Shown here: one piece after another, positions 17,520-26,872 of the stretch
Numbering within the stretch: the stretch's first letter is position 1
How the letters are laid out: each line of letters starts with the position of its first letter
Assembly: GCF_000820025.1 (NCBI RefSeq)
Contig: NZ_CDBI01000020.1
Coordinates: forward strand, 1 to 64,000
Source of the DNA: Aeromonas popoffii
GTDB taxonomy: Bacteria; Pseudomonadota; Gammaproteobacteria; Enterobacterales; Aeromonadaceae
Direction of reading: 5' to 3'
Length of the DNA: 64,000 nt
The notes under the pieces: generated by a model
Seen by the model: the letters and a program-made list of their open reading frames with translations, nothing else
Databases searched by the model: none
What the model was told of the DNA's origin: nothing
Translations under genes and position numbers: made by a program

Positions 17520-18365
17520 TCAGCGGGTCTTGACCGCCTGCAGCAGGACTGACACGTCAGGCCCGAACTGGCGGCTGCGAATGGCGTCGCGGATGTCACT
17601 TTCGCCGTAGCGGCTGGCCGGATAGACCAGCACGCAGGCGGTGTCGCCCGGTTTGAGGAAGTGGGTCTCGCCAAAGGGGGTATAACGGGTGGCCCCTATG
17701 CTGATGAGCGCATGGGACGGGTAGCCAGCCTGAGCCAGCAGCCCCTGGATATGCTCCGCCGGGCCCTCATCCTGCTGATGGTTGAACTTGTCGATGGCCC
17801 AGTCCAGCAGCTGTTGATGAAAATAGCTGTAATCGACGGCAGCGCTGTCTACCCCATAAGCGTGCAGCTCGCCGTCACGCTCAAGGTAACAGGCGATGCG
17901 ATAGTCATCGAGCTCGCAACCGGCTGAGAAATGGGAAAGTGGCAGCAGATTGGCCGCCAGCCCCTTGCTCTCTTCCCCCCAGTTCTTCTTCTCGCTGATT
18001 TTTTTGGCATTGGGACGACGGATGGAGCAGTCGTTGTAGGCACCAAAGGCACGGGGATGGATGGCCGCCACCTGAGTACCCGCATATTCCAGCTCGCACC
18101 AGAGCACCACTTCCGGCTCGATCTGCACCTTCTCGTCACCGCTGACCGCCGCCTCTGGCAAGAAGATCGCCTTCTCGCTCAGGGGAAAGACACCGAGCTG
18201 GCCCGGATGACCCGGCACATAAAAGGGGAACAGCGCCTTGGGTGCGCTGGTGTCACGTACCACCACAGCCACGAAATCCGAGGCTTCTCCTGCCTGCTCC
18301 AGATGACCGGCGAAATTACCCGCCACCCCGAGTCCGATAAACTTGCTCTCTGTTGTCACTTGCAT
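17520..18365 (-). CDS. DUF5718-like protein
   Basis: A 281-residue soluble protein beginning MQVTTESKFIGLGVAGNFAG, then HLEQAGEASDF, PKALFPFYVPG and GAYNDCSIRRPNAKKISEKKNWG. The GVAGNFAGHLEQAGE and NDCSIRRPNAKKISEKKNWG blocks are, to my recollection, the hallmark of the DUF5718 family; the overall look (ELEYAGTQVAAIHPRAFGAYNDCS) recalls the fumarylacetoacetate-hydrolase fold, which is inference only. The C-terminal part has FLKPGDTACVLVYPASRYGE. ATG 18365 is chosen because the conserved region starts there; the frame is open for 55 more codons upstream. No function is known to me. Confidence 0.7.
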   Translation of the reverse strand: MQVTTESKFIGLGVAGNFAGHLEQAGEASDFVAVVVRDTSAPKALFPFYVPGHPGQLGVFPLSEKAIFLPEAAVSGDEKVQIEPEVVLWCELEYAGTQVAAIHPRAFGAYNDCSIRRPNAKKISEKKNWGEESKGLAANLLPLSHFSAGCELDDYRIACYLERDGELHAYGVDSAAVDYSYFHQQLLDWAIDKFNHQQDEGPAEHIQGLLAQAGYPSHALISIGATRYTPFGETHFLKPGDTACVLVYPASRYGESDIRDAIRSRQFGPDVSVLLQAVKTR

Positions 18366-18720
18366 CTGATCACCTGCATCTTGCCAAAGGACCCACCCAA
18401 CGGGATCCGCTACCACGAAAGTGGCAAGGATTAAACCACAGTGGCTGGCCCTCGCCCAGCCCGGACGCCCCATCCTGTGCGCCAGCCCGAACTTTTCGGC
18501 ATCCGCTGGCGCGTCGCTGAGCAGAGGCATGCAGCCAGTTGACAGCAGTCATGGATCAAGCGTGCAGACTCCCGGCAGATCAACCTTCAACCCTGCAAGC
18601 GTTCGCAGGGAAACGCGTGCGACAAGAAACAGATCGTTTCCACAGACGGCATGGCTGCCCCTTGGGCCTGCCGAACAATTTTGCTAGGCTGGCCGCCATC
18701 CATACCCTGCAACAGAAAGG
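18366..18720. other. Intergenic region, no gene seen
   Basis: Roughly 355 bases between the divergent DUF5718-like gene and the small frame at 18721. It must hold both promoters. I see no RNA gene, terminator or convincing short coding frame in it. Confidence 0.5.
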
Positions 18721-18939
18721 ATGAGCGTCCATGTCACCCGGGATCATCACGAGGGGATCGGCGATGTTGCCGAACTGGCCATCATGACCGACGACAAGGC
18801 CTTGTTGCCCGACTATCGCCAACCGTTGTTGATACTGGCCACACGGCTCGACCTCTGCTCCGGGCAACGCGAAACCCGCTCCTATCGCACCCTGTGCGAG
18901 CAGAGCCTCACCCTTGACTCAAAGAGACTGCCCTTATGA
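18721..18939 (+). CDS. Small protein overlapping the Nudix gene, unknown
   Basis: A 72-codon frame whose stop overlaps the Nudix start in ATGA, suggesting translational coupling. The product begins MSVHVTRDHHEGIGDVAELA and ends CEQSLTLDSKRLPL; no family is recognised. Third codon positions are strongly G/C-biased, which supports real coding. The start is awkward because AGAAAGG abuts ATG 18721 with no spacer; ATG 18784 is a possible alternative. Confidence 0.45.
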   Translation: MSVHVTRDHHEGIGDVAELAIMTDDKALLPDYRQPLLILATRLDLCSGQRETRSYRTLCEQSLTLDSKRLPL

Positions 18940-19328
18940 TCGACAAACTCGCTTGGCTGACCTTCCAGGATCAGCAACTGCTCTGCGCCCGCTCCCATGG
19001 CAAGGCCATCTACTACATTCCCGGCGGCAAACGCGAGACGGGAGAGAGCGATGAAACTGCGCTGGTGCGGGAAATAGAGGAAGAGCTGAGCGTGACCCTG
19101 CAAGCCGACAGCCTGCGCCTTGTCTGCGAGTTCCGAGCCCAGGCCGATGGCAAGCCTGAAGGCGTACAAGTCCGATTACGCTGTTACACCGGCGAGGCCA
19201 GTGGTATGCCTGTTGCATCGGCCGAGATCGCCGAGCTGCGCTGGCTCGACAGCCGCCATCTGGCCGAGATCTCCCCCGTCTCACGCCTGCTGTTTGCCTG
19301 GCTGGCAGAGCAGGGGCTCATTCGCTGA
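18936..19328 (+). CDS. Nudix hydrolase
   Basis: A 130-residue Nudix protein. The Nudix box starts GGKRETGES and continues through ALVREIEEEL (about residues 31-52), with the metal-binding Glu residues of REIEEE intact. Such compact single-domain Nudix enzymes pyrophosphorylate-cleave nucleoside diphosphate derivatives; the substrate cannot be predicted. The gene is probably coupled to the small frame upstream through a 4-base overlap. The next gene, a GNAT, begins 177 bases later on the same strand. Confidence 0.88.
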   Translation: MIDKLAWLTFQDQQLLCARSHGKAIYYIPGGKRETGESDETALVREIEEELSVTLQADSLRLVCEFRAQADGKPEGVQVRLRCYTGEASGMPVASAEIAELRWLDSRHLAEISPVSRLLFAWLAEQGLIR

Positions 19329-19505
19329 GGCATAGCGCAGGCAGGCAAGCGTGATCCGGCGCAACCAACTGGGGCCTTCGGCTTGAAATCGGCGTCAGAA
19401 ACGGTGAGGCTAACCAGTCATGCGGTAAAACACGGATACCTTATCTCTGTTTGCCGCACAGCGGCGCATGCCCGCTGTCGTGACCACGTTTGACAAGGAC
19501 TCCCG

Positions 19506-20012
19506 ATGGACATAGTTGAGGTTGATTCCACCCTGGGCATCAAGCCTGCGCTCATCACCCTGCTGCAAGACAGCGTGGCAAGCGGCGCCTCTGTGGGATT
19601 TTTACCGCCGCTGACGGAAGAGCAGGGGCTGGGATACTGGCAAGGGATCGAAACGGAGCTGGCGGCAGGCCGCCGTCGACTCTGGGTCGCCTTCGAGCAG
19701 CATCAGCTGGTCGGCGCCGTGCAACTGGCGCTCTGTACCAAGGCCAACGGCCGCCACCGGGCAGAGGTGGAGAAACTGATGGTACACAGTCACGCCCGTG
19801 GCAAGGGGTTCGGCCGCGCCCTGATGGCAGCCCTGGAGCAAGGGGCTCGTGACACCGGGCGTACCCTGCTGGTGCTCGATACCCGGGTCGGCGATGTGGC
19901 TTCCCGCCTCTATCGCCAGCTGGGCTATCAGGAGGCTGGCCAGATCCCGGACTTTGCCCGCAGTGCCGACGGCACCTTGGCGGCCACCCTCTTCTTCTAC
20001 AAGCCGCTCTGA
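19506..20012 (+). CDS. GNAT-family N-acetyltransferase
   Basis: A 168-residue acetyltransferase with the acetyl-CoA loop HSHARGKGFGRALM (about residues 99-112), followed by LLVLDTRVGDVASRLYRQLG and the terminal strand. It resembles small-molecule or antibiotic-type GNATs; the acceptor is unknown. AAGGA precedes ATG 19506 at good spacing. It is intact, unlike the GNAT gene at 16.8-17.3 kb, and is not closely similar to it. Confidence 0.87.
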   Translation: MDIVEVDSTLGIKPALITLLQDSVASGASVGFLPPLTEEQGLGYWQGIETELAAGRRRLWVAFEQHQLVGAVQLALCTKANGRHRAEVEKLMVHSHARGKGFGRALMAALEQGARDTGRTLLVLDTRVGDVASRLYRQLGYQEAGQIPDFARSADGTLAATLFFYKPL

Positions 20013-20237
20013 GTTTCCCCTGCAAAGATGGCCTTGCGCCCTGCTCCCAGAGAGGGTGCATGCTTGCCATCGGCATCTCGTTGGCCCAAGCAAACCATCA
20101 AACAGGCGCCTTGATTAATTTAATCGAGAGATGAGTCCCACTCTCCCTTCACCTGATGGCGGACGAGGCGTATGGTGTGCAAGAAAGACCCGTTTGCATA
20201 CCAATCGGGTACCACTCACAGCCTTGAGGAATCCTGC

Positions 20238-21356
20238 ATGCCTATTCTGCCTCGTACCGTCACCTCCCCAAAAAAATTCATCATCGGTCATGACCTTCTG
20301 CCCCAACTCCATGATCATGTGAAAGATTTTGGCGACAACGCCCTGCTCGTCAGCGACGAGTTCATCCTGGAACGGGTGCGTGAAGAGGCGCTGGCCGGCC
20401 TGCTGCAAGCAGGCTTGACGGGTGCGGTCGAGAAGTTCAACTACGAATGTACCGACATCGAAATCCGCCGCCTCTGCGATCTCGCCGAACAGCAGGGCGC
20501 TAACGTGATCGTCGGGATCGGCGGCGGCAAGACCCTGGACGTGGCCAAGGCCGTCGCCTTTTATCTGCGCCGTCCCGTGGTGCTGTTCCCCACCATTGCC
20601 TCCACCGATGCCCCCTGTACCGCGCTGGCGGTCATTTACAATCAGGCGGGCGAGTTCGAGCGCTATCTGTTCCTGCCCCAGAACCCGGACGTGGTGATCG
20701 CCGACACCGCCATCATAGCGGCGGCCCCTGTCCGCTTCTTCGCCGCCGGCGTGGGGGATGCGCTGGCCACCTATTTCGAAGCCCGCGCCTGTTATCGGGC
20801 CGATGGTATCAACCTGGTGGGCAAGCGCCCCTCCCGTACCGGGCTTGGTCTGGCCCGACTCTGCTATGAACTGCTGGGGGAAAATATCGAGATGGCGATG
20901 GACGCGGTGCGCCATCATGCCACCACACCGGCGCTGGAGCAGATCATCGAGGCCACCATCTACCTGAGCGGGGTCGGCGCCGAGGCCGGTGGTCTGGCGG
21001 CGGCCCATGCGGTCAACAACGGCATGTCGGTGGTGCCCGAGCTGCACCGTGCCCAGCACGGAGAGAAGGTGGTCTTCGGTCTGCTGACCCAGCTGGTGCT
21101 GGAGCGCGCCCCCCAGACCGAACTCGACGAGGTGATGCGCATCATCCATGTCGCCGGTCTGCCCATGACACTGCAGGAGATGGGGCTGACCCGCTTTGTC
21201 GAGAGCGAGTGGCGCAAGGTGGCAGCGCTTGCCTGCGATCCCCTCGACACCATGGGCAACATGCCCATGGCCGTGAACGAGCAGGATGTCTACGGCGCCA
21301 TGATCGCGGCCAACGCCATGGCAGAGCGCTATCGGGCCCGCCATCCCAACCATTGA
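20238..21356 (+). CDS. gldA: Glycerol dehydrogenase (iron-containing ADH family)
   Basis: A 372-residue NAD-dependent dehydrogenase that oxidises glycerol to dihydroxyacetone. The NAD-binding GIGGGKTLDVAKA (about 95-107), PTIASTDAPCTAL and the metal ligands are visible: Asp in GVGDALATYFEA, His in GGLAAAHAVNNG and His in HRAQHGEKV. Alignment with E. coli GldA by eye is close along the whole length. ATG 20238 follows TTGAGGAATCC; a start further upstream would add residues not found in the family. It is a single-gene unit followed by a GC-rich hairpin. Confidence 0.92.
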   Translation: MPILPRTVTSPKKFIIGHDLLPQLHDHVKDFGDNALLVSDEFILERVREEALAGLLQAGLTGAVEKFNYECTDIEIRRLCDLAEQQGANVIVGIGGGKTLDVAKAVAFYLRRPVVLFPTIASTDAPCTALAVIYNQAGEFERYLFLPQNPDVVIADTAIIAAAPVRFFAAGVGDALATYFEARACYRADGINLVGKRPSRTGLGLARLCYELLGENIEMAMDAVRHHATTPALEQIIEATIYLSGVGAEAGGLAAAHAVNNGMSVVPELHRAQHGEKVVFGLLTQLVLERAPQTELDEVMRIIHVAGLPMTLQEMGLTRFVESEWRKVAALACDPLDTMGNMPMAVNEQDVYGAMIAANAMAERYRARHPNH

Positions 21357-21389
21357 TCAATGGATAAAACGCATCCCTGATCAACAATG

Positions 21390-21417
21390 ACAAGGCCAGC
21401 CGTGCGGCTGGCCTTGT
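21390..21417 (+). terminator. Hairpin after gldA
   Basis: ACAAGGCCAGCCG and CGGCTGGCCTTGT form a perfect 13-bp stem around TG. The T-run is poor, so termination strength is uncertain. The rest of the gap to pdxY (21418-21659) shows no gene. Confidence 0.6.
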
Positions 21418-21659
21418 CTATTGCGTTCGGACCTGCTGGGATGCCCTTCCCCACGGTGGAGCACTATCAGGTAGTGGCACAGTGCCAGCGGACCGGACCA
21501 GGCCAGAGCACCGGGAGCTCATAGCAAACAGTCAGGGCCCGCTGGTCACGCATCCATCCCCCGCAGGGCCTGGCACTGACATAGCCATCTAACCCATGCG
21601 GAATCACCAGCTGGACTATCCGGATGATCACGCCACCCGGTTCGTACAGGGAACCCGTA

Positions 21660-22523
21660 TCAGGCCAGCCGCTCGGCCCGTGACGTGATCACGGGCTCGG
21701 CAAATGCCGCCTGCGCCGTGATCAGCTGCAACTCATAAGCCTGTGCCTGCCAGGTGTGCAACAGCACAGTGTCCACAGCCGCATTGGTGCGTTCAAACGC
21801 CGTCACGGCATCAAAGCCCGCCTGCAGATTGGCCAGCATCAGGGCACTGATGAGATCCCCCACCCCCACCGGCTGACGGGCAAATTCATAGAGCGGACGG
21901 GCGATCAGGTAATCCCCATCCGGGGTAGCCAAGAGCATCTCGAAGCGACCCGGCTCGCGAGCGGCGCGACCCAGATGCTTGACCAGCACCATCTTCACCC
22001 CGCGGGCCAGCAGCTGATGCGCCGCCGCGCGCGTCTGGACCAGATCCGCCAGGTGCGTGTCACACAGTGTCTCCAGCTCCAGCAAGTTGGGGGCCATGAT
22101 GTCGGCCACCGGCAGCGCCTGCTCGGTGAGAAAACGGGTGACGCCGGGGGCGACTATGCACCCTTTCTCCGGGTGTCCCATGACGGGATCGCAGAAATAG
22201 ATGGCATCAGGATTGGCGGCCTTGACCGCAGCCACCACAGTCAGGATCTCGTCCCCCTGCTCGGCAGAGCCCAGATAGCCGCTCAGCACGGCGTCGCACT
22301 GGCCCAGCACCTCGATATCCCCCAGCCCCTTGCACAGGGCACTGATGTGACCGGCAGGCATCGCCATCCCCTGCCAGCCTGCCGCGTATTGGGTGTGGTT
22401 GGAGAACTGCACCGTGTTGACGGGCCACACCTCCATGCCGAGACGGCGCATGGGAAACACGGCGGCGCTGTTACCGGCACAGCCAAACACCACGTGGGAC
22501 TGGATTGAGAGAATGCGTTTCAT
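21660..22523 (-). CDS. pdxY: Pyridoxal kinase
   Basis: A 287-residue ribokinase-superfamily kinase of the vitamin B6 salvage pathway, the same length as E. coli PdxY. Features include [20 protein letters not shown] at the N-terminus, the [10 protein letters not shown] lid region, [13 protein letters not shown] and the C-terminal anion hole [13 protein letters not shown] with the catalytic Asp. ATG 22523 gives the canonical start; ATG 22532 would add three residues. It is convergent with gldA and transcribed alone. Confidence 0.92.
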   Translation of the reverse strand: MKRILSIQSHVVFGCAGNSAAVFPMRRLGMEVWPVNTVQFSNHTQYAAGWQGMAMPAGHISALCKGLGDIEVLGQCDAVLSGYLGSAEQGDEILTVVAAVKAANPDAIYFCDPVMGHPEKGCIVAPGVTRFLTEQALPVADIMAPNLLELETLCDTHLADLVQTRAAAHQLLARGVKMVLVKHLGRAAREPGRFEMLLATPDGDYLIARPLYEFARQPVGVGDLISALMLANLQAGFDAVTAFERTNAAVDTVLLHTWQAQAYELQLITAQAAFAEPVITSRAERLA

Positions 22524-22930
22524 CGACATCACCGCAGAGAAGAGTCAGGGGAAAGGCGCAATATATCGGATGAAGATATTGAACTTCCACTTTTGTGCAG
22601 CACAAAGCCGTATTTGGCCTTAAAAACTGCCCACGGAAGGTTCATTTGCCCAACCAGCCTCTCCAGCCACAGTCGCCGCGGCTTTCTGCCTTGCCAGATG
22701 TGAATCGGATAAGGGGTCACGGTTTATGCTTTGTGAGGTGGTTTCAGCCTCTTGTTTGATGGCATATGAGCATGATAAAGCAGCGCAGCACGTGGCCAGT
22801 GCTGAAGGGGAAGAGAATAAGATCCCGGTGGGCAATCAGCTGATATCAGCACCTGCCTGCCAGCCAGGCGCGGCGGGCGCAGAGTGGGAAGAGGGAAAAA
22901 TCCGCTGTCACCATCAGGCCCACCTTCTGC
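22524..22930. other. Intergenic region upstream of pdxY
   Basis: No gene is seen in this 407-base gap between pdxY and the DUF429 gene, which run in the same direction. It contains a 15-base palindrome (22592-22606), annotated separately. Confidence 0.5.
22592..22606. promoter_or_regulatory. Palindromic operator-like site before pdxY
   Basis: TTTGTGCAGCACAAA is a perfect 7+7 dyad around one base, centred 76 bases upstream of the pdxY start codon. Its regulator is unknown. Confidence 0.3.
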
Positions 22931-23686
22931 TCAAGGGCGCGCGAAGTGATAAACCCAGCCTTCATCCAGTGCCATGTCAGCGGGGGGCTGTATCAGGGTC
23001 GGCAACAGAGACACGCTCCCCTTGGCGGCATATTGCAGCGCCATCAGGGCGCAGATCGCAGCATCGTAGCGATCCGTACCCGTCACCAACTCTGCAGGCA
23101 GATGGGGTTGCAGCTCGGCCCTGACCGCAGACGCCTTGCCACCCACTTTAGCCAGGGCGGGATAGACCTCCAGCACGGCGCGATCGGCCTCTGGTTGCTG
23201 CCTGGGAACCAGTTGCAAGTCCGCCAGCCTGGGCAGTATGGCGAGCGCCAGGGTGGCGTTGTTACCAAGCCGGTCGAAGGTGGCAGAAAGGGGCTTCTTG
23301 CCATATTGCTGGTGCAACCAGCGCTCACAGTCGCGATAGGCATAAGGGTTGTCTATCTCCCGCTGCGGCACGGCGCACCCGGTCGCCCTCCCTGCCAGCA
23401 GATCGCCCAGAGCGCGTGGAAACGCAAGCGGCGCATCGATCCCCAACGCCAGCTGCGGGCAAGCCAACACCTGCATCAGGTTCATCTCATCTTGCAGCGC
23501 CGGGCGCAGCAAGGCATCCAGATCCGGCGCCACCCGCGAGCTAAGCCGGAACAGGGGCGACACCCCAAACCAGTGCAGGCGTTGCTCGCGCGCCTGCCAG
23601 CCCACCACAGCCACCGCCTGGGCATTGCCCTGCCAGCCTCTCACATCCCAGCCGATACCGATGGCGTCCATGTGTTCCATTGTCAT
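22931..23686 (-). CDS. DUF429 protein (predicted RNase H-like fold)
   Basis: A 251-residue protein with the DUF429 pattern: an early Gly-Asp strand (DAIGIGWDVRGW), LALGIDAPLAFPRA, a middle CExWL-like stretch (YRDCERWLHQQYG), EVYPALAKVGGK and, near the end, DRYDAAICALMALQYA. The acidic residues in these blocks would line an RNase H-like active site; this is known only from fold comparison in the family. ATG 23686 is preceded by AGAGGTGA at seven bases. It lies next to the VC2662-like gene on the same strand, 78 bases away from its start side. Confidence 0.75.
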   Translation of the reverse strand: MTMEHMDAIGIGWDVRGWQGNAQAVAVVGWQAREQRLHWFGVSPLFRLSSRVAPDLDALLRPALQDEMNLMQVLACPQLALGIDAPLAFPRALGDLLAGRATGCAVPQREIDNPYAYRDCERWLHQQYGKKPLSATFDRLGNNATLALAILPRLADLQLVPRQQPEADRAVLEVYPALAKVGGKASAVRAELQPHLPAELVTGTDRYDAAICALMALQYAAKGSVSLLPTLIQPPADMALDEGWVYHFARP

Positions 23687-23764
23687 GCCCGTGTCACCTC
23701 TGCGCACTATCAATGGAGCACAGGGTAATGGCTGCGTCCCTTAAAGCAAGGCCGGGCGCACGCC

Positions 23765-24328
23765 TTAGAAGGATTTCTTGAAATTGATCAGCGGCAGTAT
23801 CGGGAAAATGCCGTTCTCGGCGTAGTTGGCCAGGCCTATCTGCAACCCGTCCAGATGCTTGGTGGCGTTGATGAACCCCAGCTGGAAGGTGGTGCGCTCG
23901 GCATAGTTGACGAAGCCCACGTTGGCCAGGGCATTGCCCTTGGCGATGTTGACGGCGCCCCAGTTCAGGCCCTGTACATTGTTGGTCAGGTTGACGAAGC
24001 CAAGGTTGACCCCCCTGTCCTGTCCCTCGTGCCAGTTGACGGCGTTGATGGCCACCCCGTTGAACTGGTGGCGCACCCGTCCGGCACCGAGGAAAACGCC
24101 AAGCTGCAGGCCGCTGAACTGATCCACGTCGGAGAGGGCCAAGATGGGCAGGTCTATCCCCTTCACCTGACCAGTGCGGCCATAGAGAAAGGAGGCTCTG
24201 ACACCTTCGACCTGATGGGAGGCGGGCAGATTGACACCGGGCAGCGAGACCTGGATGGGTGTGCTGGCATGGGCAACTCCACCCAGAGCAAGGGAGCCAC
24301 AGGCAAGCAGCAAATAGGCAGGTTTCAT
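23765..24328 (-). CDS. VC2662-like secreted repeat protein
   Basis: A 187-residue protein with a signal peptide (MKPAYLLLACGSLALGG, likely cut after AHA at residue 21). The mature part is built of short repeats of the form G-hydrophobic-hydrophobic-N, such as LGFVNLTNNVQGLNWGAVNI, VGFVNYAERTTFQLGFINAT and LQIGLANYAENGIFPILPLI, spaced about 18-20 residues. This resembles Vibrio VC2662 and the LA_2272-type surface repeat proteins, which are thought to form beta structures at the envelope. The gene is divergent from phaP and close to it, but a role in PHA metabolism is not indicated. Confidence 0.7.
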   Translation of the reverse strand: MKPAYLLLACGSLALGGVAHASTPIQVSLPGVNLPASHQVEGVRASFLYGRTGQVKGIDLPILALSDVDQFSGLQLGVFLGAGRVRHQFNGVAINAVNWHEGQDRGVNLGFVNLTNNVQGLNWGAVNIAKGNALANVGFVNYAERTTFQLGFINATKHLDGLQIGLANYAENGIFPILPLINFKKSF

Positions 24329-24644
24329 CGGGGCTTTCCTTCACAATCAGAGAGAGGCCAGCCTATCAGCACTCGCGTGCGGGAACGAGGCCGGGCCAGC
24401 GCTGCTGCGTCACTCCCCGTCTGAATTCATTCGCACAAACTGGAAAAACCAGAGTCAAGTTTTAAGCAAAAATTAACATTTATATTATTTACACCAAGCC
24501 TCATTTGGTAACACAATACCTAAACGTACGTTTGAACAGAGCAAACGACACGTAACGACTTAAGGATGTAGTCGAACGGATGTAACCGAAGAATGGGCCT
24601 GTCGGCCTGTTGCCATACCCTTCTGTCAACCACGGAGACACGCG

Positions 24645-24995
24645 ATGAATATGGACGTAATCAAGACCTTTACCGAGCAGATGCAAGACTTTGCTGCCCC
24701 CCTCACCCGTTATAACCAGCTGCTGGCCAGCAACATCGAACAGCTGACCCGGCTGCAGCTGGCCTCCGCCAATGCCTATGCCGAACTGGGATTGAGCCAA
24801 TTGCAAGCCGCTGGCAAGGTGCAGGATGCCCAAAGCCTGGCGGCTCTCGGCACAGTGCAGCTGGAAACCGCCAGCCAGCTCTCCCGCCAGATGCTGGATG
24901 ACATCCAGAAGCTCAATACGCTGGGTCTGCAGTTCAAGGAAGAGTTGGATACCCTGGCGGCCGACGGCATCAAAAAGAGCACGGGCAAGGCCTGA
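24645..24995 (+). CDS. phaP: Phasin (PHA granule-associated protein)
   Basis: A 116-residue amphipathic helical protein that coats polyhydroxyalkanoate granules and improves polymer formation. It is almost all helix-forming residues with heptad-like leucines and ends in basic KKSTGKA. The sequence MNMDVIKTFTEQMQDFAAPL is typical of Aeromonas PhaP. GGAG lies eight bases before ATG 24645. It is the first gene of phaP-phaC-phaJ; the ~200-base AT-rich region upstream, shared with the divergent VC2662-like gene, should hold the promoter. Confidence 0.95.
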   Translation: MNMDVIKTFTEQMQDFAAPLTRYNQLLASNIEQLTRLQLASANAYAELGLSQLQAAGKVQDAQSLAALGTVQLETASQLSRQMLDDIQKLNTLGLQFKEELDTLAADGIKKSTGKA

Positions 24996-25087
24996 TATCC
25001 CCCGGCTGCCCGGTGCGGGCAGCCACATCTCCCCATGACCCGACACGACAGGCTCGCCCTGCCACGGGCGTGGGTGAAGGAGAGAAC

Positions 25088-26872
25088 ATGAGCCAATCAT
25101 CTTACGGCCCGCTGTTCGAGGCCCTGGCCCACTATAACGACAAGCTGCTAGACATGGCCAAGGCACAGACAGAGCGTACCGCGCAGGCGCTATTGCAGAC
25201 CAATCTGGACGATCTCGGCCAGGTACTGGAGCAGGGCAGCCAGCAACCCTGGCAACTGATCAACGCCCAGATGAACTGGTGGCAGGATCAGCTCAAGCTG
25301 ATGCAGCACACCCTGCTGAAAAGTGCAGGCCAGGAGAGCGAGCCGGTGATCACGCCGGAGCGCAGCGATCGCCGCTTCAAGGACGACGCCTGGCATGATC
25401 AGCCCCTTTATGACTACCTCAAGCAATCCTATCTGCTGACTGCCAGGCACCTGCTGGCGTCGATAGATGCGCTGGAAGGGTTGCCCCAGAAGACCCGGGA
25501 ACGGCTGCGATTTTTTACCCGCCAATACCTCAATGCCATGGCACCCAGCAATTTTCTGGCCACCAACCCCGAGCTGATCAGACTCACGCTGGCATCCAAC
25601 GGCCAGAATCTGGTGCGCGGACTGGCCCTGCTGACCGAAGATCTGGAGCGCAGCGCCGATCAGCTCAACATCCGCCTCACCGACGAGTCCGCCTTCGAAC
25701 TGGGGCGGGATCTGGCGTTGACGCCGGGCCGGGTGGTGCAGCGCACCGAACTCTACGAGCTTATCCAGTACAGCCCAACCACAGAGACGGTGGCCAGGAC
25801 GCCGGTGCTGATAGTGCCGCCCTTCATCAACAAGTACTACATCATGGACATGCGTCCCCAGAATTCTCTGGTCGCCTGGCTGGTCGCCCAGGGCCAGACG
25901 GTATTCATGATCTCCTGGCGCAACCCGGGAACAGAGCAGGCCAATATCGATCTCGACGACTACGTGGTCGATGGAGTGATCGCCGCCCTGGACGGCGTGG
26001 AAGCAGCCACAGGTGAACGTGAGGTGCACGGTATCGGTTACTGCATCGGCGGCACGGCCCTGTCGCTCGCCATGGGCTGGCTGGCGGCGCGACGCCAAAA
26101 GCAGCGGGTGCGCTCTGCCACCCTGTTCACCACCCTGCTCGATTTCTCCCAGCCGGGGGAGATCGGCATCTTCATCCACGAACCCATCATAGCGGCACTG
26201 GAGGCGCAAAATGAGGCCAAGGGCATCATGGATGGACGCCAGCTGGCGGTCTCCTTCAGCCTGCTGCGAGAGAACAGCCTCTACTGGAATTACTACATCG
26301 ACAGCTACCTCAAGGGGCAAAGCCCGGTGGCATTCGATCTGCTGCACTGGAACAGCGACAGCACCAACGTGGCGGGCAAGACCCACAGCAGCCTGCTACG
26401 CCGTCTCTATCTGGAAAATCAGCTGGTGAAGGGGGAGCTCAAGATCCGCCACACCCGCATCGATCTCGCCAAGGTGAAGAGCCCTGTACTGCTGGTCTCG
26501 GCCATGGACGATCACATCGCCCCCTGGCAGAGCACTTGGCAGGGCATGACGCTGTTTGGCGGCGAGCAGCGCTTCATCCTGGCCGAATCGGGTCACATCG
26601 CCGGCATCATCAACCCGCCAGCGGCCAACAAGTACGGTTTCTGGCACAGCGATGCGAGCAGTGACACACCCGCCGCCTGGCTCGCGCAGGCCACCCATCA
26701 GAGCGGCTCCTGGTGGCCACAGATGGCCGCCTTCATCCAGGCGCGAGAGGAAGAGGCCACGCCTGTGCCCGCCCGCATCCCGAGCGAGGGACTGGAAGCG
26801 GCCCCTGGCGGCTACGTCAAGGTGCGGCTCAACCCCGTTTTTTCCAAGCGTCCAGAGGCGGAGCCGGCATGA
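25088..26872 (+). CDS. phaC: Polyhydroxyalkanoate synthase (class I)
   Basis: A 594-residue enzyme that polymerises (R)-3-hydroxyacyl-CoA. The lipase-like box GYCIGG gives nucleophile Cys319; Asp475 (SAMDDHIAPW) and His503 (AESGHIAG) complete the triad, all at the same numbers as in A. caviae PhaC. The Aeromonas enzyme is known to make 3-hydroxybutyrate/3-hydroxyhexanoate copolymer, which is the likely activity. ATG 25088 follows GGAGAGAAC. phaC overlaps phaJ by four bases (ATGA), so the two are probably translationally coupled. Confidence 0.96.
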   Translation: MSQSSYGPLFEALAHYNDKLLDMAKAQTERTAQALLQTNLDDLGQVLEQGSQQPWQLINAQMNWWQDQLKLMQHTLLKSAGQESEPVITPERSDRRFKDDAWHDQPLYDYLKQSYLLTARHLLASIDALEGLPQKTRERLRFFTRQYLNAMAPSNFLATNPELIRLTLASNGQNLVRGLALLTEDLERSADQLNIRLTDESAFELGRDLALTPGRVVQRTELYELIQYSPTTETVARTPVLIVPPFINKYYIMDMRPQNSLVAWLVAQGQTVFMISWRNPGTEQANIDLDDYVVDGVIAALDGVEAATGEREVHGIGYCIGGTALSLAMGWLAARRQKQRVRSATLFTTLLDFSQPGEIGIFIHEPIIAALEAQNEAKGIMDGRQLAVSFSLLRENSLYWNYYIDSYLKGQSPVAFDLLHWNSDSTNVAGKTHSSLLRRLYLENQLVKGELKIRHTRIDLAKVKSPVLLVSAMDDHIAPWQSTWQGMTLFGGEQRFILAESGHIAGIINPPAANKYGFWHSDASSDTPAAWLAQATHQSGSWWPQMAAFIQAREEEATPVPARIPSEGLEAAPGGYVKVRLNPVFSKRPEAEPA

